DNA from: Baffinella frigidus | Taxonomy: Eukaryota; Cryptophyceae; Cryptomonadales; Baffinellaceae | Assembly: GCA_026770585.1 (NCBI GenBank) | Contig: MU646840.1 | Location: forward strand, 93,250-114,569 | DNA: 21,320 nt | Reading direction: 5' to 3' | Shown here: positions 21,201-21,320 of the stretch, piece after piece | Position numbering within the stretch: the first letter of the stretch is position 1 | How the letters are laid out: each line of letters opens with the position of its first letter | Translations under genes and position numbers: made by a program | The notes under the pieces: generated by a model | The model's database searches: none | Told to the model about the DNA's origin: nothing | What the model saw: only the letters and a program-made list of their open reading frames with translations

Positions 21201-21320
<120 letters not shown>

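Overview
This looks like nuclear DNA of a flagellated, GC-rich eukaryote. The reasons are GT-AG introns, introns packed with CCCTAAA (TTTAGGG-type) telomere-like repeats, and an axonemal gene. TTTAGGG telomeres occur in the green lineage but also in dinoflagellates, chromerids and chlorarachniophytes. A flagellated green (prasinophyte-like) alga is my best guess; the sequence does not settle it.

Nearly everything supportable belongs to ONE plus-strand gene, a homolog of CFAP70/FAP70 (TTC18), a tetratricopeptide protein of the ciliary axoneme (central-pair C2b projection in Chlamydomonas). I find about 25 short exons of 36-181 nt between about 1228 and 21024. Most chain in matching intron phase: 0 for the first two, then 2,0,1,1,0,2,0 through exon I, 0 through J-O, 1,0 at P-Q, and 0,0,2,0,0 at the end. 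In my recollection of vertebrate CFAP70, the exon peptides follow the protein order. They run from the acidic linker before the first conserved helix, through the middle domain, to the first TPR block and part of the second. The N-terminal C2-like part and the last TPRs are outside the window.

Layout: 1-1650, acidic exon A with many partial copies; 2963-3498, exons B and C; 4392-5751, exons D-G; 6924-7749, exons H and I; 8652-8916, exons J and K; 9797-10399, two unexpected Cys/His-rich exons (L, M); 11511-12439, exons N and O; 13490-14426, TPR exons P and Q; 14558-15915, poorly resolved linker exons; 17259-21024, second TPR block (U, W, X, Y, Z, AA). An assembly gap lies at 11243-11311. The window starts in poly-G and ends in (AT)n.

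The striking feature is the introns. Most exons are surrounded by partial copies of themselves. With few exceptions, copies of the exon START plus its acceptor lie upstream of the real exon, and copies of the exon END plus its donor lie downstream. This is what repeated tandem duplication across splice junctions would leave, and it suggests how these introns grew. Short inverted-repeat elements, 33-bp and about 21-bp minisatellites, and heptameric arrays fill the rest. I saw no tRNA, rRNA, CRISPR array or second gene.
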